Part shown: one piece after another, positions 47,991 through 59,004 of the stretch
Numbering within the stretch: the stretch's first letter is position 1
Layout of the letters: the number at the start of each line of letters is the position of its first letter
Assembly (NCBI RefSeq): GCF_014839805.1
Contig: NC_051121.1
Coordinates: 7,361,116-7,425,115 of the forward strand
Reading direction: 5' to 3'
Length of the DNA stretch: 64,000 nt
Origin: Manduca sexta
Taxonomy: Eukaryota; Arthropoda; Insecta; Lepidoptera; Sphingidae
Notes under the pieces: generated by a model
The model's database searches: none
Seen by the model: the letters and a program-made list of their open reading frames with translations, nothing else
What the model was told of the DNA's origin: nothing
Position numbers and translations under genes: made by a program

Positions 47991-48361
47991 GTTCGCGAGT
48001 AATTTATTACACGCGAACTGGTTGACGATCGGACGTGAACTGACTGATAGAATTAATACAATTATTTGGTGGTGTCAAGCGCTGCGCGATGCAGATTGTT
48101 TCAACCGTAAAGAAACCATCTTTTTACCTTTAGTTTCTTGTATCATTTTTCAAACATAGTAACTAAAGTAACTAATAAATTCTAGTTATGACCAGAAAAA
48201 TAAAATACCTTGCCATGTTATAGCAAAATGGAACTTATTTCTTGTACTAAATTTGACTCTAAAACTAAAACTGAATGTGGTGCCCTCAAAGCTCGTTTTG
48301 TTTTTCTGGTCAGACTACACTTACTCTGTGATTATAATAATTATATCAGAATTTTATTATT

Positions 48362-48655
48362 CTATACCCTTTCCCTGTTAGACACGGGCCTCCTTTACTG
48401 CTGAGGCAGATTAGGCCTTAGTCCATCACGGTGGCCTAGTGCGGATTGATAGACGTCACATATCCTCAAAATTCTTATAGAGAACTTCTGAAGGTATGCG
48501 GATTTCCTCACGATGTTTTCCTTCACGGTTAAAGCAAGCGATAATTCACAAAGAATACATTCGACTTTAGAAAAGTCAGCGGTGTGTGTCTTCGGTTTTG
48601 AACCTGCGAATATTGTAACGACAGACGTTCCAATCCCCACTGGACTATCGTGTAT
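48362..48655 (-). mobile_element. SINE family C, diverged
   Basis: GACACGGGCCTCCTTTACTG, ACCTTCACGG-like body (GATGTTTTCCTTCACGGTTA), GTTTTGAACCTGCGAATATT and the A-box region CCACTGGACTATCG at its 5' end. Confidence 0.55.
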
Positions 48656-48884
48656 TTCCCCTTAATAAATATATTTTACTAATATTATAAACTAATTTGT
48701 GAATTTTGATGTTTTTTAAAAATACACGCAGCTACCACTGAACGGATATGAATGGATTTTTTAGGTAGATAGATCATATTGCGGATTGACATATAATTCC
48801 TTCATATACAAATAGTTTTTATATGTAAAAATGGGTTATGTAGAAGAGATAAAGTATTGTAAATGAGCAGCGAGATTTTTTTTA

Positions 48885-49000
48885 TATGTAAATGACATGA
48901 TAAAGGTGGAGAAAGCAGGAGAAGTATGCCAGAGTCAAGCAAAGCAATCCATAGTCTCTGCCTACCCCTATGGGATAGAGGTGATACGATGTATGCATGT
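48885..49000 (+). mobile_element. LINE 3' end, second copy
   Basis: Contains AAGGTGGAGAAAGCAGGAGA, TCTCTGCCTACCCCTATGGG and a GATGTATGCATG tail, matching the copy at 52.8 kb. Confidence 0.5.
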
Positions 49001-49142
49001 AAATGACAAATCTATGACGAGTTAAAATTTTCAAAAATCCTGTATCAAATAAACGACACAACACGTAGTATGTTACAAATACTAGAACTTACGTGTAATT
49101 ATAAATACTAAATATGCGTAAGAGACGATTATTCAATTAATG

Positions 49143-49404
49143 ACACACACACACAACATCACGCAATTATACCCAGAGGAGTATGCAGAGGCGCAACCTT
49201 AGCACCCACTTTTCGCTAATTGTGTTCCGTCTCATGATGTGATAGGGGGCGAGCCTATCGCCAAGTCGGGCATAAAATCCAGACTCCGGTACTGATACTG
49301 AGCAGAAAAACACCAATTTCACTTTGCCGGACCGGGATTCAAACCCAGGACCTCAGAGCGCTGCCATGCCACGTATGTAGTACAACTACGCCATCGAGGC
49401 AGTC
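49143..49404 (-). mobile_element. SINE family D copy
   Basis: Minus-sense start GACTGCCTCGATGGCGTAGT (A-box-like TGGCGTAGTTGTA) and B box GGTTTGAATCCC; body GTCTCATGATGTGATAGGGG in plus reading; a CA-repeat (ACACACACACAC) marks the 3' tail near 49143. Confidence 0.7.
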
Positions 49405-49632
49405 GAATAGTTTTTCAATTATTGACAATAATTCATATTAAAAACTATCATGTTCTATAAAAATTTTAAATTGACTAAAAGTACGAATTAATGTAATTTT
49501 CAAAAATTCTGTTTAAGACGTCGTATTTTTGTTTTTACTTGTCAAATGTTTTTTACTTTTTGGTTATTAAAAACTATCAGTGTAGTTTTGACCAGAGTAA
49601 GATGTTTAGGTGGATGAAGCCGTGGGCAACAC

Positions 49633-49874
49633 CATAAACATATAGAAATTGGGAAACTTCATTTTTGATCATAGATGCCATCCACCTTTTTTTTAACACG
49701 GGTAAATCCCTTTACGGATTTCTGCCGGACTCGCCGGTATAAACCGTCCTACCGACTAAAACCCCGCCATTCGATTCTCACTCTCTAATATCGAACGTCG
49801 CAGGGTGCGCAAGTACATGCATAAACATATAGAAATTAGGAAACTTCATGTGTGATCATAGATGCCATCCATCT
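49633..49874 (+). repeat. 55-bp direct repeats flanking a 132-bp insert
   Basis: CATAAACATATAGAAATT...GATCATAGATGCCATCCA at 49633-49687 recurs at 49820-49874 with a few differences. The insert begins with a run of nine T's. Confidence 0.75.
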
Positions 49875-50170
49875 GCCGAATTAACCCACACTCCAGTCAG
49901 TGGCTTAGGCATGATTAAACATCAACTTTCACATTTACCTTAAGAGATCTTTTTTTTTATTTTAATGGCATTGGAAGAATTCCATTCATTATTTTTTAAA
50001 ATTATAAATAAATATATTATTTACTTTTTGTGTCGTAACGTACATACTTAAAATATATTTCAAGAAACGAAAGTTTATCAGGCAGAGACAAATGAAAGAG
50101 AGGAGAGTAGGCACTAGTGATGTAAGCTAACCGGTGAGTTGTCTAATGTCTATGTGGCCTACTATTTGCG

Positions 50171-50176
50171 TTTATT
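50171..50176 (-). terminator. Polyadenylation signal AATAAA
   Basis: AATAAA on the minus strand 144 nt beyond the TAA stop of the CDK-inhibitor-like gene. It is the first perfect hexamer downstream of the stop. Confidence 0.55.
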
Positions 50177-50319
50177 CCAACAAAATTTGCAAAAAATTTG
50201 GAATTTTTTATAAACACTGATTCCACATAGCTTTTAGAAATCACTAACTATGAGTTCATCAGGGTAGTAAGCAGCCAAGATTATAAGGACGAATCCAGTA
50301 TGGCTGTAGTTGCTCGGTC

Positions 50320-50655
50320 TTAAACTTCCAGACCGTTCTCCTCCAATTTAATACCTTCCCCTTCATCCTCGCCTTTAACTTTGGCCTCTATTGCTTCTCC
50401 GTTCTCTTTGTTTGATTTGCCCGAGTATCCAATCCAGGTGTAGCGGTCATCGCCTTTTTCCCACTTGATGGCTCCATCAAGAGGTCGATCGTTTACAGCG
50501 TCGAAGTTCCACTTCGCACGCATTCCTTCAGCATCAGCTGTGATAATTTCTTTCATCATGTTTAAAGCTTTACTATAACTTGCTTCTCTATCGAATTCTC
50601 GATCGGGGAACAGAGACTTGACCGCAGACTGAGACGGTTCCCGCGCCGTAGTCAT
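50320..50655 (-). CDS. Kip/Cip-family CDK inhibitor (dacapo/p27-like), short form
   Basis: A 111-aa protein whose middle matches the cyclin-dependent-kinase-inhibitor (CDI) domain. K13-S-L-F16 fits the cyclin-docking (R/K)xLF motif. Residues 22-47 would be the linker helix. K48-W-N-F-D52 followed by N55, P58-L-D-G61 and W65-E66 matches the p27 pattern KWNFD..N..PLEG...W that inserts into the CDK N-lobe. The Tyr72/Tyr77 region could play the part of the p27 tyrosines near the ATP site. Known family role: binding and inhibiting cyclin-CDK complexes in the nucleus at cell-cycle exit. The C-terminal 30 residues are acidic and there is no QT/PCNA-type tail, so it is much shorter than Drosophila dacapo (about 245 aa). 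WNFDA replaces the usual WNFDF, so it may be a diverged paralogue. The start is the first ATG after a good acceptor. Domain match is seen; inhibition of CDKs is inferred. Confidence 0.72.
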   Translation of the reverse strand: MTTAREPSQSAVKSLFPDREFDREASYSKALNMMKEIITADAEGMRAKWNFDAVNDRPLDGAIKWEKGDDRYTWIGYSGKSNKENGEAIEAKVKGEDEGEGIKLEENGLEV

Positions 50656-50769
50656 GTTGACAGATGATCTGGAAAGAAAAATGGTGATTTAACTGATCAT
50701 ATTTGATTACGAATGCACTTCTAATTTACATTACCGCGTCAGTCAAAATTTTAAAACGAATAAATCATT

Positions 50770-51030
50770 TTCTGGTGGTCGGTCCCTCATATGTGAGAGT
50801 ACGTTTGGGTACGTACCACCGTAATGTCTATTTCTACCGCCAAGCAACAGTGTGTAATCACTGTTGTATTCCAATTTGAAAGACATTATAGCTAGTGTAA
50901 CTACTGGACATAATAAGACTTAACATCTCATGTCGCAGGATGGCGAGCGCAGTGGAATACTAAACAATACTTTGTAATTGAAAGTGTTGGATGGTGTTTC
51001 TACTGTGTACCGGCAAGCTCGTGTCAAAAC
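50770..51030 (+). mobile_element. Retroposon family A, copy 6 (in the CDK-inhibitor intron)
   Basis: TCTGGTGGTCGGTCCCTCAT start, TGTCTATTTCTACCGCCAAG, ending GGCAAGCTCGTGTC then A-rich. Lies in the proposed intron, opposite to the gene's direction. Confidence 0.55.
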
Positions 51031-51534
51031 CCAAAGAAATAAAAAATATAAAATCTTGCATTAATTGCTCGAGCACTATTCTACTCAACTTATTATAATG
51101 ACATAACTATATTACGTAACTATGATTATACACTCTTAAAATTTTATATTAAAATGTGTTGTTCCTTTGTTTCTGACTTTGTATTGTTGGATACAACTCT
51201 AACTCGGTACATCAGCAGGTGTGATTTCGACTAAAGCAAAACCAAAATCGTATCGCAATCATGAAGATTTTAACAGTTAATACATTGCTCGGAGACATAT
51301 GTTTTCATCGACGAAAGCATCAAAATTCCAAAACTAATTTGCATATTCCGTAACGCATGTCGCTAACAATTGAATCCGACAATATCTTTAACGATAGTTT
51401 ACTAAACAAATGGTTACGGCCATTACAGTCACACGAGAGCGGAAATATTATGTCGCTTTGGTTTGGCGGCTAACGACGGTATCCCTTTGGGTATATATCA
51501 GGTCTGAGAAAGCAAAACCATAGATTTATACACA

Positions 51535-51776
51535 CATACATCACGCATTTATCCTCGAAGGTGTATGCCGAGACGCAACCACGGTAGTCAACCGAGTGTG
51601 TTCCGTCCTAAATTTGATAGGGGGCGAGCCTATCGCCGTATCGGGTACAAATTCCAGACTCCGGGGTGATACTGGACAGAAAAACCCAAATATCACTTTG
51701 CCGGAACCGGGATTCGATCCCAGAATCTTAGAGCGCTGTACCACGTATGCAGTACAACTACGCCACCGAGGCAGTC
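51535..51776 (-). mobile_element. SINE family D copy (in the CDK-inhibitor intron)
   Basis: Minus-sense start GACTGCCTCGGTGGCGTAGT with B box GGGATCGAATCCCGG, both good pol III boxes. Same orientation as the host gene. Nearly intact. Confidence 0.75.
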
Positions 51777-52012
51777 CATAGATTATCAAAGATATATAAC
51801 AAACATAACTGTGAACAACATTTATTAGACTAACTGATAAGACGTCGGATAGAATTGACATAATTACGCAGCCGAATTATTTGAAAATCATAAAAATGCA
51901 ACACGGTAGTAGGCTAAAACAGTAATATCTTTAACTATATAACAATATAAAATTCCTGGAAGTTTTGACATTTAATCTTACTTTAATACAGAGCAAATCA
52001 AAGAGACGTTAC

Positions 52013-52212
52013 CTTCTTAAGGGCGTTTGGTAGAATGAACGAAACCGTCGAGTGACGATACCAAGTAGTGTAAACGGAGCGTAAATATACGAACCCTATT
52101 TGATAATGAAGCGCCACGATACGTCGGAGTTTATGCAAAGTACACTTGTGAATGACTTTTAACAGACGATGGAGCGAGGAATGTGTTCCGGTGTGTATCC
52201 TGGCTGAGAACT
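52013..52212 (-). other. Predicted noncoding first exon of the CDK-inhibitor-like gene
   Basis: The minus strand from the initiator at 52212 runs 200 nt to AAGAAG|GTAACG, a good 5' splice site (exon ends 52013). No ATG occurs in these 200 nt on the sense strand, as expected for a leader that must not initiate early. It would join across an intron of 1344 nt (52012-50669) to the coding exon. The joining is inference; no transcript data are available. Confidence 0.5.
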
Positions 52213-52245
52213 GACAAGTTTAAAGTGTTCATAATACGTTTTATA
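52207..52245 (-). promoter_or_regulatory. TATA box and initiator of the CDK-inhibitor-like gene
   Basis: Minus-strand TATAAAA lies at 52245-52239 and an arthropod-type initiator TCAGTT at 52214-52209, with the initiator A at 52212, 33 nt after the first T of the TATA box. This is close to the usual -31/-30 spacing. It sets the proposed transcription start. Confidence 0.45.
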
Positions 52246-52299
52246 ACAATTTTTTCCTATTTCTTGTTTTACTAATACAAATACTTGATTGAAAAGGTG

Positions 52300-52500
52300 T
52301 TTCTAGAGACTTTCCTACCCTATCACCCACCACTATAACTCCTGTAAGCCAGGATCAGCAGTGACACGCATTTTATGACACCTAGTGGTGAAGCTCGGCG
52401 AGTCTCAGCGAAAACTAATTTGTCATTATCCCGCAACGAAATTAATCAAACAGAAAAATAGAGAAGAGTTCGAAATATTAATTGTCCACTTCCCTCCATA
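52300..52500 (-). repeat. Dispersed repeat family E, copy 3
   Basis: CACTATAACTCCTGTAAGCC, GAAGCTCGGCGAGTCTCAGC, CCCGCAACGAAATTAATCAA. It lies 90 bp upstream of the proposed transcription start of the CDK-inhibitor-like gene. Confidence 0.55.
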
Positions 52501-52754
52501 CCAAAGCGGGAAACAAAATGATTAACTACGGAGGCATTTTAACCTCAAGGATGGTGTTTGGAAGTTAACGCTACACGTTAAACGTATTTGGATAATAGAC
52601 ATAGTTAGCAGTGGCGAAGAACCATTCAATTCGATTCCTATTAGCTTCCCTTTTAGGTTTATATCCGTTTATTTTAATTTTTGTTTTCTGTATTCGGTCG
52701 ACCGCACCAAACCTTCGAATGTCAGATATCTGACATTCTTAGTAAAGATCAGGT

Positions 52755-52905
52755 CAATAGTACCCGGGACTGGCGGGAATGCATGAAAAGATTAATGAAG
52801 GTGGAGGAAGCACGAGAAGTATGCTAGAATCGTGCAAAGTGGCAATCTATAGTCTCTGCCTACCCCTATGGAATAGAGGCGTGATACTATGTATGTATGT
52901 TTTCT
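52755..52905 (+). mobile_element. LINE 3' end with (ATGT)n tail
   Basis: Coding remnant RDWRECMKRLMKVEEAREVC then KWQSIVSAYPYGIEA followed by ATGTATGTATG. The same end is found at 48.9 kb. Confidence 0.5.
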
Positions 52906-53293
52906 GTTACATTCGACGCGATATGTAGAAAATTTTTTATGTCTTGGGTTACCTTTTGAACAATTTTACTTTCGCCACTAACAGGCAGACCATCTGGAGG
53001 ATTAACATATATCTATTTAACTCTTTTAAAGAAGTCGGATACCTTATGTATGTTTGAGCGAAGTTAGTAAGGTGGTCCTAATGTCAACGGCAGAGAAGCG
53101 AAATTGCAACGAATTGCTGAGACAGACGCCGGGTTAAATTCCCTCCTCACGTACTCTATGTACAATATTTGTATTTTCGAAGATACATGCATACCCATTG
53201 AAAGTAATCGTTGGATTTAATAAAATATAGTACGAAAACTGATTTTCTTAGAAATTCAAAATAATTTTATGATACAAAGACTTAAGATGTATC

Positions 53294-53528
53294 CAGTCCT
53301 AGATTTGTAAATAGGCCGTATAGGCCGCGGCCTATGGGCGGCAGCCTCTTAGGAGCGGCAGATTACAGAGCACACTCACTCGATTTAATTAATCATTCGT
53401 TTATTTAACAATGGAAATATATTAAATATTTTAGAAACTTAAATACATACATACGTACATAAACCTACCTACATGGGGCGGCGGATATAAAGTGGCCTCC
53501 ACTCATAAAAAATATAAATCCGGCGCTG
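53294..53528. mobile_element. hAT-like MITE, 235 bp
   Basis: Ends CAGTCCTAGATTTGTA and, in inverse, CAGCGCCGGATTTATA, matching hAT termini (CAGNGNCGGATTT). Flanked by 8-bp direct repeats GATGTATC (53286-53293) and GATCTATC (53529-53536), one mismatch. Both features are diagnostic of hAT. Confidence 0.7.
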
Positions 53529-53856
53529 GATCTATCCAGCAATGAAATTGGGTGTAACATATATTTTCAAATATGTTTTATATCCACCAGTGCCACAGCA
53601 GAATTATATATTTACCAATATTTAATGTTATCTGGACCCCTTTTTACAACAGGATATCCCAATTTGAACAATTTGTGAACGTACCAAAGTTTACCAAACA
53701 TGTCTGTCTTTATTATTTTAACATATTACACATATTTATGTTCTTCCTTCCGTTGGCGCCTTTCATATAAAGGACTTGTTTCCTCAGTAGCTAATTTAAG
53801 TGTTAGAATTTCCGTCATTGTTAGTTTGATTTATTTTTTAACATTTCCAAACGGCC

Positions 53857-53945
53857 CTGTGAAAGCGGCCTGTATCCAGTGTGTTCCTGTGACGTTTATC
53901 AAGTCGTCTGTCTCCTTTGCAGGTAGACGTCCTACGCTGCGCGTC
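53857..53945 (-). pseudogene. RTE-type LINE fragment
   Basis: The minus strand reads SVGRPPAKETDDLINVTG then HWIQAAF, the same C-terminal segment as the other RTE copies. About 90 bp only. Confidence 0.5.
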
Positions 53946-54224
53946 GGTACGTGGTATTATTTAACACCTTACAAGAAAAGGAAAGTATAACGTTTCCAAA
54001 CAGAAGAACCGATATCCAAATTTTACTTGTAATAATGTGACCATTTTTCCTCTGATTGTAAAGTCAAGTTAAATTATGCAAGAAAAGACTTGACATAAAT
54101 TTCTTTATAGTCTTTAGAATTTTGCCAATCTGTCTTGCTAGATAGATTGGTGACCACGGAATCGGGTTTTTATAGAGAGATTTATTCATTAAATCACGCA
54201 GACGCTACCAACTTGTCAATAGTC

Positions 54225-54305
54225 ACTACAATACTACGAAAAAAAAAACATTCTCATCGAAATGATAACCTCCTTCTTTCTTTGAAGTTGGTTAAAAACT
54301 GACAA
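54225..54305 (+). mobile_element. Fragment of a DNA-element end (GAAGTTGGTTAAAAA type)
   Basis: AACCTCCTTCTTTCTTTGAA then GTTGGTTAAAAA resembles an end sequence repeated across lepidopteran genomes. Class unknown. Confidence 0.3.
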
Positions 54306-54539
54306 AATACATAGTTAATCTTGGCAGAACGTTCCATCTCCAACTTTATATCGTGCACCTCCTGTTGTACCTACTTTTACAAATTTGTACTTATTATGAA
54401 AACTATTTTATCACACCAATCTTTAATCCATGAGAGAAGATATTCAACGTGTATTTTTAAACTATTTTATATAATTGCTCTACAAAACTTCGGCAATTTG
54501 TGTACATGTTCTGTCTTTGAAAAGCCTTGGAGTACAAAT

Positions 54540-54803
54540 AATATAATAAATAATATCAGCCCTGTATTATAAATTGTCCCACTGTTGGGCACGGGCCTCC
54601 TCTACTACTGAGAGGGATTAGGCCTTAGTCCACCACGCTGGCCTAGTGCGGATTGGTAGACTTCACACACCTTCGAAATTCCTATAGAGAACTTCTCAGA
54701 TGTGCAGGTTTCCTCACGATGTTTTTCTTCACCGTTAAATCAAGCGATAATTCACAAAGAATACACACTTAATTTTAGAAAAGTCAGAGGTGTGTGCCCT
54801 TTG
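54540..54803 (-). mobile_element. SINE family C, 5' truncated
   Basis: Plus strand begins AATAATATCAGCCCTGTATT (the tail end) and stops at GTGTGTGCCC, just short of the B box. Confidence 0.65.
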
Positions 54804-54867
54804 GAGTACAAATATATCCAGTTAATTCTCATCACTCGCTACTTCAGTTCTAAACGTATATTTATAC

Positions 54868-54962
54868 ACGTAAATAGTCAATAGACGCACAGACGGATGA
54901 AAAACTGATCCTATAAAAGTTTCTTTTGAGGTACACAACCCTGAAAATATAATATTAAATCG
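54868..54962 (-). mobile_element. 'agggttccgt' repeat, 5' fragment
   Basis: Inverse of GGTTGTGTACCTCAAAAGAA and CTTTTATAGGATCAGTTTTT: the first 90 bp of the element, facing the full copy at 55.15 kb. Confidence 0.5.
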
Positions 54963-55149
54963 CTTAATGAGTAATGCCCTACTGGTTGGGCAAACCAAGG
55001 CCGTAAAATTAGACTTGAAGTTTATTGAACAGGTGCAAGAGGTTTTGATTACGAAAAACAAATCAAGTTTATGAATATGATCCCGAAATTGAAACACACC
55101 AGTTATATTAAAGGAATAAACTTAATACACGCGTCTACGTTCCTTTTTA

Positions 55150-55678
55150 GGGTTCCGTACCTCAAAAGGAAAAACGGAACCCTTATAGGATCACTTTGTT
55201 GTCCGTCCGTCCGTCTGTCAAGACCCTTTTACTCAGGAACGCGTGGAGGTATTAAGCTGAAATTTATATCAAATACTCAGGTGTACTGTCCCTTGGATTT
55301 GTGAAAAAATCAAACTTCTAAGCCAACGCAATCAAAAGAAAAAGCCATTTAAGCCGCATATTTTCAAACTCGCTACTACTCGCAAGGGAATCAAAACCTA
55401 AAAAGGATACTTCCAGTTGACCTATAATCTTGAAACTTGATATGAAGCAATGTTTTATAACACATATAAAGGCAAAATTCCGAAAACCTTAAATTTTTAG
55501 ACCTATGTCTTTAATTTATGCTCCTCCAGCTTTCCATATTCTAATGTTATGGATTTCATGTTGCAATAAAAATATCATAACTATGACTCGATTGTCGCGA
55601 TGAATGAACTTTTACTTACCTACAGGTTTGTATGGAACCCTCAGTGCGCCGACTCACACCTGGCCGGTTTCTTTATAT
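55150..55678 (+). mobile_element. 'agggttccgt' lepidopteran repeat, full length
   Basis: Starts TTTTTAGGGTTCCGTACCTC and has the GGAACCCTTATAGGATCACT and TTGTCCGTCCGTCCGTCTGT blocks; ends CACCTGGCCGGTTTCTT. This nonautonomous element is very common in moth and butterfly genomes (from memory); its class is uncertain. Confidence 0.6.
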
Positions 55679-55892
55679 TGCATCTAATGGTAAGTGGAGT
55701 GGGGTCCAATAGAATGTCGACTAACGAGAGAGATTACCCCTCGGCAGTCGACACAATTATGCCGGCCTGATGGAGCCGGATATACACAAGCTGAACCCGG
55801 AACGCAACACACGAGGGTCACTATGGCGGGTTTCAACACCTAGTACAGTGGTTGCTCTCCGGAGAGATATAAAATATACCCTAACACCAGCA
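55675..55892 (-). mobile_element. Retroposon family B, copy
   Basis: GCATCTAATGGTAAGTGGAG to AAAATATACCCTAACACCAG on plus; full-length-like and directly adjacent to the end of the agggttccgt element. Confidence 0.6.
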
Positions 55893-57447
55893 AACTAGTA
55901 TCTCTGTCTACCGCTTCGGAATTGAGTCCGTATTAGACGCTACACCGCAAGCCAGTGCAACGAACTAACACAAACTAATACCCGGCCTTGAAACCAAATC
56001 CGCAAAGTCAAAAATTCACTACAAACACGTCTACTAATAAAAAGTATACGCCGAGAGTTTGCACTTCGTTTTTCTTTAAATTAAACAATACTAACCTCGG
56101 ACAATTTAAATCGAGTTAAACACACCGTGAACGTTTTTTAATGTATCTGGTTTTACAAATTACCTATTAATTCGTTAAGTTTGTTTTTTATATAACAGAC
56201 AGTTGTTAGTTGATTTTGTATAATTCCAGGTTTTCTACTAGTACATTTTGTTTTTTAATCTAAAAGAAATGTGTTAGTGAAAACATCTGATTGTTAGTGG
56301 TAAACTCGTAAACCGAATGGATTGGATTTCAGATAGATAGGTCAAGTCTTGGATTAATATAATACTTATATCCTACTTTTAACGAAAGAAGGGCATAACC
56401 TCGAACAACTGATGGTCACTGGCAAAGTCAAGAGTAAACGTTCGAGTGGTCGTCCCATCATATGGTTGGTCCAAATCTGCTCCACGCTCAGCACCAAACA
56501 TCATCTTGCACTCCACCATGCTAAATATAGGAATAGGTGTGAGTAGCGAACGGTCCATATAACCCGATTCCTGTCGGCTTCCCTATCGTAACTTATGTAA
56601 AATATAATTATCATTGGGACGATTTGCAGACCGCGTTTATGCATATTAGTGGTACCTTTATGTTGTGTCGGGTTTCCTTTCAAAAAATGTCACCCTTCAC
56701 CACTGATAGCTGGCGCAACTTAAGAGCGTTTACGCATCCGCGCGCCGTATGTCTCAAAAACAGCACTTTTCGAAGGAGATAATATCCATCAAAACATTAT
56801 TTCAAAAACATATGAATTAGTAATTATTATAGAAAATTTTGTTGTCTAAAAAGTTAGTAGAGAACATTTTTAGATTTATTGAGTATTTGTAAATTATTTA
56901 ATGAAAACTGAACAGAGGTTTTCAAATTTGCGCTTCGAACGTCTATTTCGAAGCTCAAAATATCTTAAACCACTAAGGAACATAACAATATGTTATTTTT
57001 ATCTAACTAAAAAGATCCTGAAGAAAAAGTTAGTAGAGAAAAAATATCTTTTTATGTTTAGTTCATGAGAAATAAAAATTCAAAGAATTCGAAAATTTCA
57101 GAAATGTTGGTCATTTAAATGATTTTTTTTTATCACTATATCTTACTTAATTGAATATAATATTGGATTACTATCATAGAAGAACATCTCCTTAAAAACA
57201 TACAATTTAAAAATTCAACAAAATTAGTTCTGTTATTTTTCTATAAATATTTTAAATACCACTATAAAATGCAACGCGCAAATCGTTTCAAATTAGTCCG
57301 CCTTGAGGCTTTCTAGAGAGAGGACGTATCGCTCGTCGCTCCGGCCGGACTCCAGTTGGCCTTTGCTGTGCGTAGAAAAAATTAATGAGTGACAATCATT
57401 TTAGTAGTTACTATAAATTATTAATATATTATTATATTTCAGACACA

Positions 57448-57538
57448 ATGGGAAGTAAAGCTATTTCTAGGCAAGAAAAGGAAACGCAACAACGCTGAAA
57501 CTTCGGCTAAAGCAAAAGCGAAAAGATTGATGTACTAA
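57448..57538 (+). pseudogene. N-terminal piece of the TTAA-element transposase
   Basis: After a splice-like acceptor (TATTTCAG at 57436-57443) the frame starts MGSKAISRQEKE, and the overlapping frame reads KLFLGKKRKRNNAETSAKAKAKRL before a stop, suggesting a frameshift within a basic N-terminus. Basic beginnings of this kind occur in Mutator-like-domain transposases. Its position 0.7 kb inside the left terminus fits. Confidence 0.35.
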
Positions 57539-57646
57539 TGTTATAATATGCGTCTGTAGTTATGGTTGTTGCTTTTTTTACTCATTAAACACCTGAGCAA
57601 CAGTTACGCGAAGGAAAAAAATTGAACCTTAAGCTAAAAACAATTA

Positions 57647-58589
57647 GCCCATTGAAATGTTACATGAGCTTTGTATTTTTTAGAGGACCCAATTTTATTT
57701 TTAGGACATGTGTGGGGGGTCAATAGAAGCTTAATCTCAAGTTTGTGGGGTCGCCCCCCTTGTGCCCTGGACGCCATCATGGAAAAAGGGGTGAAAACAC
57801 TTTTTTCGCGATATCTCGGAAACTATGCGTCTTACATAAATTTTGTAAAGTCATAATTTGTAGCAAATTGTTTTGCCTACAAATATGTTTATATAACTTT
57901 TTGCCCTAAGTTAAAAATTAAAGAAGTTATAAGCAAATTGTGAGAAAATGTTTATAAAAGTTTTCTTTTTTACTCTATAACTTATTTTTTTACATTTTAC
58001 AAAAAAATTACCTCAAACTAACTTGTAAATGATCTTTTGAGGAAAATTGTTCCCTATATTTTTTTATTTCATTCATTTAAAACGCTGTTACAGCGCTCCA
58101 AAGTTTACCGGGTTCGTCAATGCTCATGAGAATCCGGTCGAAACAAAATGTTTAACTTATTTTTGATTTTTTTTTTATTGTAAATATATTATTACAATTT
58201 TTTTGTTAAATTCGTACAACTTTACTTATTTATTCCTAACTCTTTTCTTTGCCATAGAACTTACTAAATTTAACTTATCGAATGTTATGCAGGTAGAAAA
58301 GGTATGAGTTACCATTTGGGGATAAAGGAGAAAAAAAACATATTTGCAGGCAAAACATTTTGCTACAAATTACGGCTTTACAAAATTTTTGTAAGACGTA
58401 TAGTTTCCGAGATATCGCGAAAAAAGAGTTTTCACCCCTTTTTCCAAGATGGCGGCCGGGGGACAATGGTGGCGACCCCACAAACTAGAGGTTAAGTTTC
58501 TATTGACCCCCCACACATGGCCCAAAAATAAAATTGCGTCCTCCAAGAAATGCAATATTCGGTCCTTAATTTGTAACATTTCAATGGCC
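57647..58589. mobile_element. Long-TIR nonautonomous element, copy 3 (diverged subfamily)
   Basis: Begins GCCCATTGAAATGTTACA and ends with its inverted match, flanked by TA on both sides (57645-46, 58590-91). Inverted arms extend about 290 bp each. The right arm carries AAGATGGCGGC (58446-58456). No ORF of its own. It lies inside the TTAA-flanked transposon and so inserted after it. Confidence 0.6.
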
Positions 58590-59004
58590 TAAACGCACAT
58601 TTCAAAACTCGTTTTACGCCCGCGGCGTGCGCGGTTGTATGCGGTACCCGCTGTATTGGCGGCCAACTAGTAGAATCGTGCGGGCCACGGTAGCACCAGC
58701 GCGCTCTGTGGTTAGTAGGTGGGCGACTGCAGTAGTCGGTAGGGGAGGGGTGGTTACAGAAATCCGACGCCATTTTTCTCCATCGTGATCGTTTCTGATA
58801 TGTGTCCATGGCGTTATGGAACTCAACTGACCGTTAACTGTCCATCTTGTAACCGCCCGCCTTGCGATAATCGCTCGCCAAGTTTGCAGGACATAATCGG
58901 AACCGCGGCGGTTACAAATCGCACAGATCTCCGATCGTCATGAGTTTGGAAATAAAACAGCCGTTTCTCAACCACGGCGGGCGCGAGTAAAAACCGCTTC
59001 GTGA

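Larger units (their letters stand above)
50155..50668 (-). other. Coding/terminal exon of the CDK-inhibitor-like gene
   Basis: On the minus strand a pyrimidine-rich acceptor (TTCTTTCCAG) ends at 50669, giving an exon that begins 13 nt before the ATG. The whole coding sequence lies in this exon, followed by about 165 nt of 3' UTR including an AATAAA at 50176-50171. The 3' end at about 50155 is an estimate from the usual 10-30 nt spacing. The exon is clearly less AT-rich than its surroundings. Confidence 0.65.

Noticed and set aside
51720..51776. True tRNA gene suggested by pol III boxes
   Set aside because: A and B boxes are present but no cloverleaf with acceptor stem can be formed, and the sequence recurs as a SINE with a body.
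58492..58826. 105-aa and 70-aa minus-strand frames
   Set aside because: Caused by the GC-rich block and the long-TIR arm; sequence does not resemble a protein family.
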